Shown here piece by piece: positions 25,800 to 35,458 of a stretch of 64,000 bases of DNA. Position numbers and translations under genes: made by a program. The notes beneath the pieces were generated by a model that was given only the letters and a program-made list of their open reading frames with translations, had not been told where the DNA came from and made no database searches. Within the stretch, counting starts at the first letter, position 1, and every line of letters starts with the position of its first letter. This DNA comes from Akkermansia biwaensis (GTDB taxonomy: Bacteria > Verrucomicrobiota > Verrucomicrobiia > Verrucomicrobiales > Akkermansiaceae): assembly GCF_026072915.1 (NCBI RefSeq), contig NZ_AP025943.1:2852001-2916000 (forward strand), in the 5' to 3' direction.

Positions 25800-26285
25800 C
25801 TATTCCTTTATCCGATCAATATAAACTATTTCAGGTTTGTCCCCCTGGAACTTGAGTCCGTAAAAATTCGTGATTATTTGCGTCCTCACCTGCCCCGCTC
25901 TTTTTTTAAGGGTGAGACGGATTTTTGCCACCGCCTCATAATCAAATAAATTGTTGCCTTCCGCCTTGTTTGCCTTCACATCCAACAAATCCGTGGCAAA
26001 AATTTCATAAGGGCGGGTATGGTTTTTTATATCTTTCATGATAAAAGACTTGCCCACCTGCCCTTTATCAAAATACTTAAAAATGCGGTCCCCGAAACAT
26101 GCCATCTGTCCCTCTACATTTCCGATGTTCATGAAACGGCAATGATTTTCAACCAGCTCAAGTACTTTCTTTTCCCTGTCTCGGGAAAGATCGGCAACGG
26201 AAAGAACGGTTTCAGTTGTTGAGGCTTTGGCGTACCTGCCACGGGCCCCTGAAATGGAGGGGGAGAACTCCAATTCCCATTGCAA
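25800..26285 (-). CDS. Unknown protein, possibly the frameshifted 3' part of a larger gene
   Basis: 161 residues at most; the first codon is TTG, since no ATG lies near the front, and an in-frame stop sits just upstream. The part from about residue 26 looks like real protein (VLSVADLSRDREKKVLELVE, then CFGDRIFKYFDKG), with alternating charges and a possible NTF2-like alpha+beta fold. In another frame just upstream, GLGWLALGGVGSFSIFHLHV (about 26390-26330) reads like a membrane anchor, so a frameshift may have split one exported protein. Expression is doubtful. Confidence 0.35.
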   Translation of the reverse strand: MQWELEFSPSISGARGRYAKASTTETVLSVADLSRDREKKVLELVENHCRFMNIGNVEGQMACFGDRIFKYFDKGQVGKSFIMKDIKNHTRPYEIFATDLLDVKANKAEGNNLFDYEAVAKIRLTLKKRAGQVRTQIITNFYGLKFQGDKPEIVYIDRIKE

Positions 26286-26663
26286 ATAAAATGTTGTACA
26301 TTAATAAGATTATCTACATGAAGATGAAAAATAGAAAAACTTCCCACTCCGCCGAGAGCCAGCCATCCCAGGCCTTTTCCAGTCCTAAAATCCATAAATA
26401 GCAGTTTTCTTTTGGGATTGAGTTGAAATATCACCTTATGGTACCATATTTTTAAAAATAAGTCAAACTTCAACCCCAGATGTGAAGGAATCGGCGGCAT
26501 GCCGTTTTCAGCACGTTCCCGCAGCTCCGATCTCTCTTTATCAACATCAAATGTCGTTCATTCCGCGCAGGCATGGGAAAAATCCGGCACTCCAAAAACT
26601 TTTTCCAGCCTCAGGAATCATGAAGGATGACCGGGTTCCGCAAAATCCGGAACGGGAGATATT
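26286..26663. other. Intergenic region with a possible 5' fragment of the preceding unknown gene
   Basis: It holds the frame described for the 25800-26285 gene and otherwise nothing I can assign. Lower in GC than the RND genes on its right. Confidence 0.3.
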
Positions 26664-26703
26664 CAACGGGGCTGCCCTGCCCATAAGCGGAACAGCCCCG
26701 TTG
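26664..26703 (-). terminator. Hairpin downstream of the RND permease gene
   Basis: CAACGGGGCTG pairs perfectly with CAGCCCCGTTG across an 18-nt loop, 22 bp past the stop. No T-run follows, so termination efficiency is uncertain. Confidence 0.55.
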
Positions 26704-26725
26704 CACCGGAAATTCTCCGGCGGAT

Positions 26726-29700
26726 TTACACCTTCTTTCTTTTCCCGGCCGTCAGCCGGAAGAAGAGGGGAACCAGGAAAATGGCCAGCACCGTGGCGGT
26801 GATGATGCCGCCCAGCACGCCCGTGCCCACGGCCTGCTGCGCTCCGGCGCCCGCGCCGCGCGCAAAGGCAAGCGGAATGACGCCCGCGCCGAACGCCAGG
26901 GAGGTCATCAGGATGGGGCGCAGGCGCAGCTTGGCCGCCGTCACCGTGGCTTCCATCACGCCCATGCCGTCGCGGTACAGTTCCTTGGCCACTTCCACGA
27001 TCAGAATGGCATTCTTGGCGGAAAGGCCGATGGTGGTGATGAGACCCACCTTGAAGTAGATGTCGTTGGGCATGTCCCTCAGGAAGACGGCCAGGAGCGC
27101 CCCGATCAGCCCCAGCGGCACCACTAGAATGACGGCGAAGGGGATGGACCAGCTTTCATACAGCGCGGCCAGCACCAGGAACACGATCAGGATGGAAAGC
27201 CCGAACAGGAGGGAGGCCTGGGAGCCGGCCTGCTGTTCCTCATAGGACTGCCCCGTCCATTCAAAGCCGATCCCCGGAGGCAGGGAGGAGGCAATCCGCT
27301 CCATGGTCTTCATGGCATCCCCGCTGCTTTTGCCGGGAGCGGCGGAGCCGTTGATGGTGAAGGAGGGATAGTTGTTGTACCTGGTGAGCTGCGGCGGTCC
27401 GGCCGTCCATTCCAGATTAACGAAGGAGGAGAGCGGCAGGAGGCTGCCCGCTTCGTTGCGCACGTGCAGGTCTTCAATGTCGTCCCCGCTCAGGCGGCTC
27501 TTCCCGTCCGCCTGGATGATGATGCGGCGCACCTGGCTGCCGTGCATGAAGTCCCCCACATAGCTGGAGCCGAACATGACCGCCAGGGAGTTGCTGATTT
27601 CCGTCATGGGCACGCCCATGGAAAAGGCCTTGTCCCGGTCAATGGAGACGCCCAGGCGCGGCGTGTCCGCCTGGCCCATGAAGTGGACGTCCGCCAGGCT
27701 GGGGTCCGCAGCGGCCCGGCTGAGCAACTCCTCGCGGGCTTCCACCAGGCGTTCGTAGCCGATGCCGCCGTGGTCCTGGAGCCGGAAGTCGAACCCGGAG
27801 GAGTTCCCCAGTTCCGGCAGGGCCGGCACGTTCATGGCCAGGACAAACATCTGGGGATCGCTCATGAAGCGGCCATTGATCCGGTTGACGATTTCACCGA
27901 CGCCCAGGGCCGGGTCCGTGCGCTCGCTCCAGTCCTTCAGGCCGACGAAGAGCATGGCCATGTTCGTCCCGCTGCCGAAGAAGCTGAAACCGCCCACGGA
28001 ATAGACGTGCTTCACCGGTTCGTTCTTCATCAGATAGTCTTCCACGTCGCGCAGGCGGGCGCTCGTTTCTTCCTGAAGGGTGCCGGGCGGCAGGGAGACA
28101 AGCACCATGCAGCTCCCCTGGTCCTCTTCCGGAAGGAAGGAGGAAGGCAGCGTGAGGTACAGGTAGCCGGCCCCGGCAATGACGAGGACGTACACGAAGA
28201 GGGAACGGACGGGCCGCCTGATGATGCCGGAGACGGTTTTTCCATAGCGTTCCGTGGAGCGGTTGATCGTCCTGTTGAACCAGCCGAAGAAGCCCCTCTT
28301 GTCCTGATGCTCCACGGAAGAGGGTTTCAGCATGGCGGCGCAGAGCGCGGGCGTCAGGGAAAGGGCCAGGAACGCGGAGAAGGAGATGGAAACGATCAGG
28401 GTTACGGAGAACTGCCGGTAGATATTGCCCACGGCCCCGCTGAAGAAGGCCATCGGGATGAACACGGAGACCAGCACCGCGGTAATGCCCACGATGGCGC
28501 CCCCGATCTGCTTCATGGCCTTGATGGTGGCCTGCCGGGCGTCCAGACCCTCCTCCTGCATGATGCGCTCCACGTTTTCCACGACGACGATGGCGTCGTC
28601 CACCAGGATGCCGATGCTGAGCACCATGCCGAACATGGTGAGCATGTTGACGGAGAATCCGGAAATCCACATGACGGCGAAGGTTCCCAGCAGGGCCACG
28701 GGAACGACGAGCGTCGGAATCAGCGTGGCCCGGAAGTTCTGGAGGAACAGGAACATGACCAGGAACACCAGGCCGATGGCTTCCAGCAGCGTGGAGACCA
28801 CCTTCTGGATGGAGATTTCCACAAAGTGGGTGGTCTCATACGGGATTTGGTAGGAAACGCCGGGGGGAAAATCCTTGGACAGTTCGTCCATCTTGTCCCT
28901 CAGCAGCCCCATGGTTTCCACGGCGTTGGAGCCGGGGGCCATCTTGATGGCCATGCCGGTGGCGGCCAGTCCGTTGCACCGGGAGAAGAAGGAGTAATTG
29001 TTGGCGCCCAGTTCCACGCGCGCCACGTCCCCCAGCTTGACGGAGGAGCCGTCCGGGAGCGTTCTCAGCGCAATGGCTTCGAAGTCCTCCGGCGTGTGCA
29101 ATTCCTCGCTGGCCACCACGCTGGCGTTGATCGGCGCGTTTTTGGAGACCGCCGCGCCGCCGATGTCCCCGATGATGATACGCTCGCTCTGGGAAGCCAC
29201 GGCGCTGACGATGTCCGTGGGCGTGAGCCGGAGGGCTTCCAGCTTTTCCGGATCCGGCCAGATGCGCATGGACATTTCCGCCCCGAACAGCTCCACGCGG
29301 CCCACGCCCTTCACGCGCTTCAATTCCGGAATGAGGCGGGCGGAGGCAAGTTCCCCCAGCTCCGTGCCGTCCAGCGCCCCGTCGGAGGACAGGGAAATGA
29401 CGGCCTGAATGTTGTTGGAGGATTTTTCCACGAACACCCCTTCCCGGCGTACGGATTCCGGCAGGCGGGATTCCACGATTTTCAGGCGGTTCTGCACTTC
29501 CACGGCGGCAATGTCCGGGTCCGTCCCCTGCTGGAAGGTGACGGCTATTTCCACCATGCCGTTGGAGTCGCTGGTGGCGGACATGTACAGCAGGCCCGGC
29601 GCGCCGTTGATTTCCTTCTCAATGACGGCGGTGACGGCCTCCTCCGTAACCTGGGCGGAGGCCCCCGGATAAGTGGTGCGGATGGTGATGACGGGCGGAG

Positions 29701-29815
29701 CGATGTCCGGGTACTGCGCTACGGGCAGCATGGGAAGGGCCAGCAGGCCGACCAGGGAGATCAGCAGGGCCACCACCCACGCGAAAATGGGACGGTTGAT
29801 GAAAAAGTCAGGCAT
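26726..29815 (-). CDS. RND family multidrug efflux permease (HAE1, AcrB/MexB type)
   Basis: 1029 residues, full length for the family. The N-terminus MPDFFINRPIFAWVVALLIS is the usual HAE1 start. The proton-relay aspartate pair is intact in GILVDDAIVVVENVER (about residue 405). Twelve membrane helices with two large periplasmic loops are apparent. It exports drugs, bile salts or detergents from the inner membrane to an outer-membrane channel. The adaptor gene lies 10 bp upstream. No TolC-like gene follows, so the outer channel must be encoded elsewhere. Confidence 0.95.
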   Translation of the reverse strand: MPDFFINRPIFAWVVALLISLVGLLALPMLPVAQYPDIAPPVITIRTTYPGASAQVTEEAVTAVIEKEINGAPGLLYMSATSDSNGMVEIAVTFQQGTDPDIAAVEVQNRLKIVESRLPESVRREGVFVEKSSNNIQAVISLSSDGALDGTELGELASARLIPELKRVKGVGRVELFGAEMSMRIWPDPEKLEALRLTPTDIVSAVASQSERIIIGDIGGAAVSKNAPINASVVASEELHTPEDFEAIALRTLPDGSSVKLGDVARVELGANNYSFFSRCNGLAATGMAIKMAPGSNAVETMGLLRDKMDELSKDFPPGVSYQIPYETTHFVEISIQKVVSTLLEAIGLVFLVMFLFLQNFRATLIPTLVVPVALLGTFAVMWISGFSVNMLTMFGMVLSIGILVDDAIVVVENVERIMQEEGLDARQATIKAMKQIGGAIVGITAVLVSVFIPMAFFSGAVGNIYRQFSVTLIVSISFSAFLALSLTPALCAAMLKPSSVEHQDKRGFFGWFNRTINRSTERYGKTVSGIIRRPVRSLFVYVLVIAGAGYLYLTLPSSFLPEEDQGSCMVLVSLPPGTLQEETSARLRDVEDYLMKNEPVKHVYSVGGFSFFGSGTNMAMLFVGLKDWSERTDPALGVGEIVNRINGRFMSDPQMFVLAMNVPALPELGNSSGFDFRLQDHGGIGYERLVEAREELLSRAAADPSLADVHFMGQADTPRLGVSIDRDKAFSMGVPMTEISNSLAVMFGSSYVGDFMHGSQVRRIIIQADGKSRLSGDDIEDLHVRNEAGSLLPLSSFVNLEWTAGPPQLTRYNNYPSFTINGSAAPGKSSGDAMKTMERIASSLPPGIGFEWTGQSYEEQQAGSQASLLFGLSILIVFLVLAALYESWSIPFAVILVVPLGLIGALLAVFLRDMPNDIYFKVGLITTIGLSAKNAILIVEVAKELYRDGMGVMEATVTAAKLRLRPILMTSLAFGAGVIPLAFARGAGAGAQQAVGTGVLGGIITATVLAIFLVPLFFRLTAGKRKKV

Positions 29816-29825
29816 GGTCTGGCGG

Positions 29826-30977
29826 TCAGTTGGAGTTTTCCAGGGGAGCGGCCTCTTCCTTCACGCTCACTTTCATTCCGGGCCGGAGGAACATTGTCTT
29901 GCTGGTGACCACCCTGTCCCCGTCCTTCAGGCCGGAGGTGACCAGCCATCTCTTTTCATTCATGGTTTCCGTCGTCACCGGGCGGCTTTCCAGAATGCCG
30001 TCCTTCCCGACGACCAGGACGGAAGCGCCCTGCGCCGTGCGCATTACGGAATCCCGCGGCACGGAAAAGACATGGTTGCGGACGGCCTTGTCAAAGACCA
30101 CGCGCACGTAGCTTCCGGGAAGCAGTTCGTGGTCCGGGTTGGGGAACTGCGCCCTCATTTCAATGGTGTCCGTGCCGGGGTCCACCGCCATGTCCGAGAA
30201 GAAGAAATGGCCCTTATGCGGGTATTCCTCTCCGTTGGGGAGCAGCAGCCGGACCTTGATTTCTTCCAGCGGTATTTCCTTCCACAGACCGGAAAGAATG
30301 GCCCTGCGGAGTCTGCTGCGCTGGGAGGAGGGGGAACTGAAACGGACGTAGATGGGGTCTATCTGCTCCACCGTAGTCAGGTGGGTGAACCCGTTCTGGT
30401 CCACCAGCGCCCCCTTGGTGACCAGGGCGCGGCGCACCCGCCCGGAAATGGGAGCCGTCACATTGGTGTATTCCAGGTCCAGTCGGGCCCGTTCCAGGGC
30501 GGCCTTCGCCGCGGCGTATTCCGCACGGGCGCGGGCTTCCTCCGCCACGGACTGCGTGTGCTCCCGGCCGCTCACGGCCCCCTTGGAAACCAGGGCGGAA
30601 TACCTTTTGGCCTTGTCCTGCGCGTCCGTCAGTACGGCCTGCGCGCGGTCCAGGGCGGCCTTGCACTCGTCCAGCGCCGCCTGAAGCGGCTCCGGTTCAA
30701 TCTTGAACAGCAGGTCGCCCTGTTTGACGTTCTGCCCTTCCTGGTAAAAGCGTTCCTGAATGATGCCGGTGACGCGTGCGCGCACCTCCGCCTGAAGGAA
30801 GGCCTCCATGCGGCCGGGCAGATTGGAGGTGACGGGGATTTCCTCCCCGCGCACCGTCGTCACCGTCACTTCAGGCTCCGGCATCATCATGGGGTCCTGC
30901 GCGCTTCCGTCGTCCCGGCAGGAAGAGAGGAGCGGTCCCGCGGCAAGAAATAAAGAGAAAACAAAGTGGGATTTCAT
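29826..30977 (-). CDS. RND periplasmic adaptor lipoprotein (AcrA/MexA type)
   Basis: 383 residues from ATG 30977, giving the lipoprotein signal MKSHFVFSLFLAAGPLLSSC with lipobox LSSC; the longer frame would begin at about the predicted transcription start. GRMEAFLQAEVRARVTGIIQ marks the lipoyl half, a helical hairpin with alternating Lys/Glu/Ala follows (about 95-170), and NVTAPISGRVRRALV closes the lipoyl domain. It bridges permease and outer-membrane channel. The promoter upstream carries a BmrR-like operator. Confidence 0.92.
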   Translation of the reverse strand: MKSHFVFSLFLAAGPLLSSCRDDGSAQDPMMMPEPEVTVTTVRGEEIPVTSNLPGRMEAFLQAEVRARVTGIIQERFYQEGQNVKQGDLLFKIEPEPLQAALDECKAALDRAQAVLTDAQDKAKRYSALVSKGAVSGREHTQSVAEEARARAEYAAAKAALERARLDLEYTNVTAPISGRVRRALVTKGALVDQNGFTHLTTVEQIDPIYVRFSSPSSQRSRLRRAILSGLWKEIPLEEIKVRLLLPNGEEYPHKGHFFFSDMAVDPGTDTIEMRAQFPNPDHELLPGSYVRVVFDKAVRNHVFSVPRDSVMRTAQGASVLVVGKDGILESRPVTTETMNEKRWLVTSGLKDGDRVVTSKTMFLRPGMKVSVKEEAAPLENSN

Positions 30978-31057
30978 TTGGCAAACAAGGTTGAACATGC
31001 CGGGAAAAGGACATTTGTCATGCACTCTTTTTCCATGGATCATGCAGTGAGGTCTAT

Positions 31058-31088
31058 GCTATAAACCCTCCCATAATAGGAGGGTCAA
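31058..31088 (-). promoter_or_regulatory. MerR-type promoter of the RND operon with BmrR-like operator
   Basis: On the minus strand TTGACC (31088-31083) and TATAGC (31063-31058) are 19 bp apart, the diagnostic long spacer of MerR-activated promoters. The spacer region is covered by ACCCTCC-7nt-GGAGGGT (31065-31085). This is close in design to the operators of BmrR and Mta. The divergent gene at 31264 encodes such a regulator. Confidence 0.8.
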
Positions 31089-31263
31089 CACGAAATTCCG
31101 CAATGCAAATTTTTCCCTTTGCGCAGGAAGGGATTCTGAAGCCTAATCTTTATAAAAACGGTAACTAGGGAATTATATAAACGACTGTTTAACAATTTAT
31201 TATATTTCTCCATAAAATTCATGCCGGGCACTTTCTCCCCCTTTTAAACTATTTCTGCCATAC

Positions 31264-32076
31264 ATGGACAAAAAACATTTGCTGACCATCGGAAACATCT
31301 CCAAACAAACCGGGGTCCACATCAAATCCCTCCGTTACTACGACAAAATAGGCATTCTGCCGCCAGCCCATGTGGACACGGAAACAGGATACCGCTATTA
31401 CGATTTCTCCCAAATCCAGCTCGTGGAGGCCATTCAGTTGTGCGTGGAGCTGGACATTCCGCTGAACCGGTTCACGGAATTCCTGACGGAAGACAAGAAG
31501 AGCATCCGCTACGGCAAGCTCATCGCGTACGGGTCCATGCTGGCGGATGAAAAGATCCGTGCCATCAACACCAAGCTGCACATCCTGGACGAGATGCAGA
31601 AACACATCCGGCACGCGGAGAACTACCGGTTCCACAACGGACCCATCAAGCTGGCAATTCCGGAAAAATACTGCTGGGCCCTTCCCTACCGCGGAAGGCA
31701 GCGCAGCACGGAATACCACCTGAAATTCAACCGCGCGCTGGAGGACATCAGCCGCCGCGGACTGAAAACAGGATCGGAAGCGGGCATCCTGATGATGAGC
31801 CGCGGCGGCGTCACGGAACGCTTCCTTTACATTGAGGTGGACATGGAGCAGTCCCGCGAGCCGCTTCCGGAGGAAATCATTCATCTGCAGGAACTTTCCT
31901 GCGTCTGCATGAAAACGGACCACAGCGACATTGAACAGGCCGCCTTCCTGTTCCCGGACCTGTTCAGCCGGGAATACGACCGTATCGTGATGGAAACGGA
32001 GCTGTTCCCGGACCATTACTATTTTTCACACCCGCATTATGAAATCAGATGCTCCGTGCCGGACGGCGGGGCATGA
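31264..32076 (+). CDS. MerR regulator with GyrI-like drug-binding domain (BmrR type)
   Basis: 270 residues. The winged helix LTIGNISKQTGVHIKSLRYY (7-26) with DKIGILPPAHVD is followed by ETGYRYYDFSQ and a dimerisation helix to about 115. The rest matches the GyrI-like/effector-binding domain that senses lipophilic cations in BmrR. It is divergent from the RND pump genes, whose promoter has the right spacer and dyad, so it is very likely their ligand-dependent activator. Confidence 0.9.
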   Translation: MDKKHLLTIGNISKQTGVHIKSLRYYDKIGILPPAHVDTETGYRYYDFSQIQLVEAIQLCVELDIPLNRFTEFLTEDKKSIRYGKLIAYGSMLADEKIRAINTKLHILDEMQKHIRHAENYRFHNGPIKLAIPEKYCWALPYRGRQRSTEYHLKFNRALEDISRRGLKTGSEAGILMMSRGGVTERFLYIEVDMEQSREPLPEEIIHLQELSCVCMKTDHSDIEQAAFLFPDLFSREYDRIVMETELFPDHYYFSHPHYEIRCSVPDGGA

Positions 32077-32167
32077 GGCCCGGCGCTCTTGAACAGTCCG
32101 TTCCGGGAGATTTCACCATCCTCCCGGAATAAAAAACTCCCGGCTTGCACGTGGCCGTGGCCGTCTT

Positions 32168-33304
32168 TCATTCCCTTTTCAGGCGGATCAGGACGATTTC
32201 CGCGGGAACGCCGATGCGGACCGGAAAACCGTTCCATATCCCCGCTCCGTTGGAAACGTACAGCTTCATGGAGCCCACCCGGTACGGCCCGGAAACAAAG
32301 CCGTCATTGAACCGCGCCACCAGCCGGTCAATTCCGGTGATCATGCCGCCGTGCGTATGGCCGGAGAGCTGGAGGTCCACGCCCTGCCGCGCCGCCTCAT
32401 GGGCAAGGCGCGGCTGGTGGGAGGCGAGAATCCGGGCTTTCCCCGGCGGCGCTCCTTCCAGCGCCTTGCCGATATCCGGCTCTTCCCTGCCCGTCATCCC
32501 GGCCACGGGATCCGTCACTCCCGCCAGAACGACGTTTCCGCCGCCCGTCAGGACATGTTCGTTGGGAAGCATCCGGACGCCGAGCGTCGGAAGAAATTCC
32601 ATCCATTCCTCATAGCCGGAATAATATTCGTGGTTGCCCGGAACGCCGAACACGCCGTACCTGGCTTTCAGGTCCGCAAGAGGCCGCAGGTCCTCTCCGT
32701 GCACCGGAACCGTGCCGTCCACGAAGTCCCCGGCAATCACGACAAGGTCGGGATTCAGCGAGTTCGTGCGCTGCACGATCCTGCGGATGCGGTCGGCGCG
32801 CGTGATGCCGTCCGCGTGGAGGTCCGCCAGCAGCGCAATCGTCATGCCGTCCGCCTCTTCCGGCAGATGGCCGACTGCAATCGTTTCTTCCCGCACTCCC
32901 GGCACGCTGGTCCCGCCGATGACGCCCACGGTTGCGAGCACGGAGGAAAGAACCAGCAAACCCAGGTTCACCCTGTTGACGATGGTGCGGAAGCGCTCCG
33001 ACTTTTTTTTCCGGAGGCAGAACAGTACCAGGCGATAAAGCCCGCCCACGATGTCGGCGGCCAGCAGCAGGAAGAAGAACAGGAACAGGACGGAAAACAG
33101 CCACGCGGCGGCGAGCAGCAGCCACTCCGGCAGAACCGGAGAGAAAAACATGGGGCCGCCGAAAAGGTGCAGAAGGTGGAATTTGAACGCCGCCACGGCC
33201 AGCAGCGCCGAAAGCGCCGCCTTCCATCCCCAATGCAGACGCAACGGCAGGATGGCCCGCCAGAAAATGTAGCCCGCAAGCAATGCTTCAAAAATCAAGA
33301 TCAT
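32168..33304 (-). CDS. Membrane-anchored metallophosphoesterase (YaeI/LpxG-like)
   Basis: 378 residues. Four hydrophobic segments lie in about 1-135. The catalytic domain then shows all calcineurin-like blocks: LADLHADG, VVIAGDFVDG, GVPGNHEYYSG, ASHQPRL and LSGHTHGGM, which provide the di-metal ligands. The YaeI branch removes phosphate or UDP groups from lipids, so a role in envelope lipid or lipid A precursor metabolism is plausible but not shown. Single gene, convergent with the MerR gene. Confidence 0.88.
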   Translation of the reverse strand: MILIFEALLAGYIFWRAILPLRLHWGWKAALSALLAVAAFKFHLLHLFGGPMFFSPVLPEWLLLAAAWLFSVLFLFFFLLLAADIVGGLYRLVLFCLRKKKSERFRTIVNRVNLGLLVLSSVLATVGVIGGTSVPGVREETIAVGHLPEEADGMTIALLADLHADGITRADRIRRIVQRTNSLNPDLVVIAGDFVDGTVPVHGEDLRPLADLKARYGVFGVPGNHEYYSGYEEWMEFLPTLGVRMLPNEHVLTGGGNVVLAGVTDPVAGMTGREEPDIGKALEGAPPGKARILASHQPRLAHEAARQGVDLQLSGHTHGGMITGIDRLVARFNDGFVSGPYRVGSMKLYVSNGAGIWNGFPVRIGVPAEIVLIRLKRE

Positions 33305-33490
33305 GCGTTTGTTCCATTCATGTTACTGCATTCCGCCGCACCCCGCAAGAACGGGAAGCGGCACAGGAACTTGTGAAGGTTCCTGCGCCTTCAGGGGCGG
33401 AAATTCCCGGAAAGCTTTTCATGCCTCCCCCGTGGATGGGCCTTTTTGTCCGGACTGTTCCTCTTCCCTGCCGGAATGCGCCTCATCCTT

Positions 33491-34339
33491 TCATTTTCCG
33501 TAATTGATCAGGAATTCCACCGTTGCGGGGTCTTCATGGGAAAAGAAGAGGCTTTCTCCTCTGTCCAGCGCGGCGATGGCTTTCATGTCTTGCGGGGAGA
33601 GTTCAAAGTCAAAGATATTGAAATTCTCCACCATTCTCTCCCGGTGGGTGGATTTGGGAATGGCAATGATGCCCTGCTGGACCAGGAAGCGGAGGGCGAC
33701 CTGGGCCGCCGTCCTGCCATACTGCGCGCCAACGGCTTTCAGCACTTCATTGTCGAAAAATCCGTTGCGCCCTTCGGCAAAGGGCCCCCAGGATTCCAGG
33801 CGGGTGCCGTACTTCTTCATGACCTCCCGTATCTGGACCTGCTGGTGGAAGACGTGCGTTTCCATCTGGTTGACGGCCGGCTTGACCTCGCAGAATTCCG
33901 CCAGATCGATAAAGCGGGCCGGATAGAAGTTGCTGACGCCGAGGGCGCGGATTTTTCCGGCGCGGTACGCCTCCTCCATGGCCCGGTAGGTCCCGTAATA
34001 GTCGTTGAAGGGCTGGTGGATGAGCAGCAGGTCCAGATAGTCCGTGCGCAGCTTGTTCAGGGATTCCTCGATGGAAGCCTTCGCCTTTTCATAACCGCCG
34101 TTGGAAATCCATACCTTGGTGGTGATGAACAGTTCCCCGCGGGGTACCCCGCTCTTTTCCGCCGCGCGGCCCACGGCTTCCTCATTGCGGTAGGCCTGCG
34201 CCGTGTCAATGGAGCGGTAGCCGACCTCAATCGCGTCCAGCACGCAGCGTTCGCATTCGGCGGCGTCCGGTATCTGGTAAACGCCAAAGCCCAGAACGGG
34301 CATGGCCACTCCGTTATTCAGGATGATTTCTTCCATCAT
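33491..34339 (-). CDS. Aldo/keto reductase
   Basis: 282 residues. The catalytic tetrad is intact: Asp45 and Tyr50 (SIDTAQAYRNEEAVG), Lys75 (TTKVWIS) and His108 (LLIHQPFNDYYG). The C-terminal NADPH site includes IPKSTHRERM. Closest in pattern to the bacterial AKR5-like 2,5-diketo-gluconate reductase group, broad carbonyl reductases. It stands alone; the start could be either of two adjacent ATG codons. Confidence 0.93.
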   Translation of the reverse strand: MMEEIILNNGVAMPVLGFGVYQIPDAAECERCVLDAIEVGYRSIDTAQAYRNEEAVGRAAEKSGVPRGELFITTKVWISNGGYEKAKASIEESLNKLRTDYLDLLLIHQPFNDYYGTYRAMEEAYRAGKIRALGVSNFYPARFIDLAEFCEVKPAVNQMETHVFHQQVQIREVMKKYGTRLESWGPFAEGRNGFFDNEVLKAVGAQYGRTAAQVALRFLVQQGIIAIPKSTHRERMVENFNIFDFELSPQDMKAIAALDRGESLFFSHEDPATVEFLINYGK

Positions 34340-35163
34340 ATGCTTTCTGTGAATTCCCTTGTCAGGAGGCCGTTCTGCGCGGCCTTTTTATATAAAACTC
34401 TTCGGAACTATTTACTTTAGTCTTGTATCAGTCGTTTTGGCTGCCTCTCCCGCCAATTTATTACCGAATATCAGCGTTAGCAGCAATGCAATATTCCAAC
34501 AAGATTATTCTACATAATTCCGAATCCTTTTATCGGCGCAATAGGCCAATCCCCCTATAACAAGGGATGTAGGATGCAGGATGGTGGGCGTTCGGGTTTG
34601 TTATACGAAAGACGGTATTTTTCCGCATGGAAATCCCTGCTTTTCTTAGAAAAACGCCCGCTTCCCTTCGCGGAGCCGAGGGGGGCCCTGGCAATTGTTT
34701 GTTCCTGAACGTTGACGTATTCCGATCGAGCCTTGATGCGGACGGCAGTGTCTTCCTCAAAGTCGTGGCTTTCCTCCGTGGTGACGACGCCCGTGAGCGA
34801 GAGGGACGAGAAGTCGAATTTGTGCCAGAAGGAGATGTCTTCCGTTCAGAGCGTGAAGGTGGAGATGCCGGAGAAGATTGAAGCGAAACGCGGGCTGCCC
34901 CCGGAGGAACGGAGCGTATGAGCCGGAAAGCGTGGGGGAAAGAGCGAGTTGTCCTGCGGTATGCTGCTGCGGAAAATCAACGGATCTGAACCGGGCAGGA
35001 GATGGAAGGAAGAATGATGAAGACACCTATTTTATCATGCACTTTCCGGCGTAATTGCCAATCAGTTGTGGAAACAGGTGGCTGTACTCGGGCTTGCACT
35101 GCACTTCCTAAAAACAGACGTACCGCAAGTATTGAATATCAATAACCTGCGGTACATGAAATC
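34340..35163. other. Gene-poor region with a possible decayed coding stretch
   Basis: No intact gene seen. A hairpin AGGCCG/CGGCCT with a plus-strand T-run is at 34367-34389. On the minus strand at about 34555-34890 one frame, broken by one stop at 34846-34848, reads like protein (see that entry). The rest is AT-rich and featureless up to tRNA-Ala. Confidence 0.4.
34555..34890 (-). pseudogene. Possible remnant of a protein-coding gene
   Basis: Minus-strand frame with ASIFSGISTFTL, a stop at 34846-34848, then TEDISFWHKFDFSSLSLTGV, followed by a charged stretch up to VNVQEQT. The amino-acid balance is that of real protein, but there is a stop in the middle, no good start and no domain I recognise. 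Confidence 0.2.
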
Positions 35164-35239
35164 TGGTGGAGCATAGCGGGTTCGAACCGCTGACCTCTTC
35201 AATGCCATTGAAGCGCTCTACCAACTGAGCTAATACCCC
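35164..35239 (-). tRNA. tRNA-Ala (anticodon GGC)
   Basis: The minus strand gives a complete cloverleaf. The acceptor GGGGTAT pairs with ATGCTCC including G-T pairs, the D-arm begins AGCTCAGTTGG, the anticodon loop is ATGGCAT with GGC, the T-loop is GGTTCGAACCC, and CCA is encoded at the 3' end. Confidence 0.95.
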
Positions 35240-35458
35240 TTTGACTTTCGTCTTGGTGTGTCCCGTAGAGGACGGAGGAAAATTAGCATGATCATCATGC
35301 CACCGCAAGTTTTTTCTGTAAAAAAAACGTTCGCGGCCACATTTTTCCCGGAAATGCCGGACCTCCTGCGGCGACAGGCCGCAGACCTGCGGAAAATCGG
35401 GACAGCCGGGGAAATATGTTTGAATGGGGTTCCGGCCTGTTTTAACCTTTCACAAAAG

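Noticed and set aside
27464-29908. An 814-codon open frame antisense to the RND permease, and similar long frames opposite the phage-like and RlmI genes (9823-10974, 11008-12450)
   Set aside because: Same codon-shadow effect; low-complexity His/Gly/Asp-rich products and real genes on the other strand.
34367-34389. Terminator-like hairpin with plus-strand T-run upstream of the aldo/keto reductase gene
   Set aside because: No plus-strand gene ends nearby; mentioned in the region note but not called as a functional terminator.
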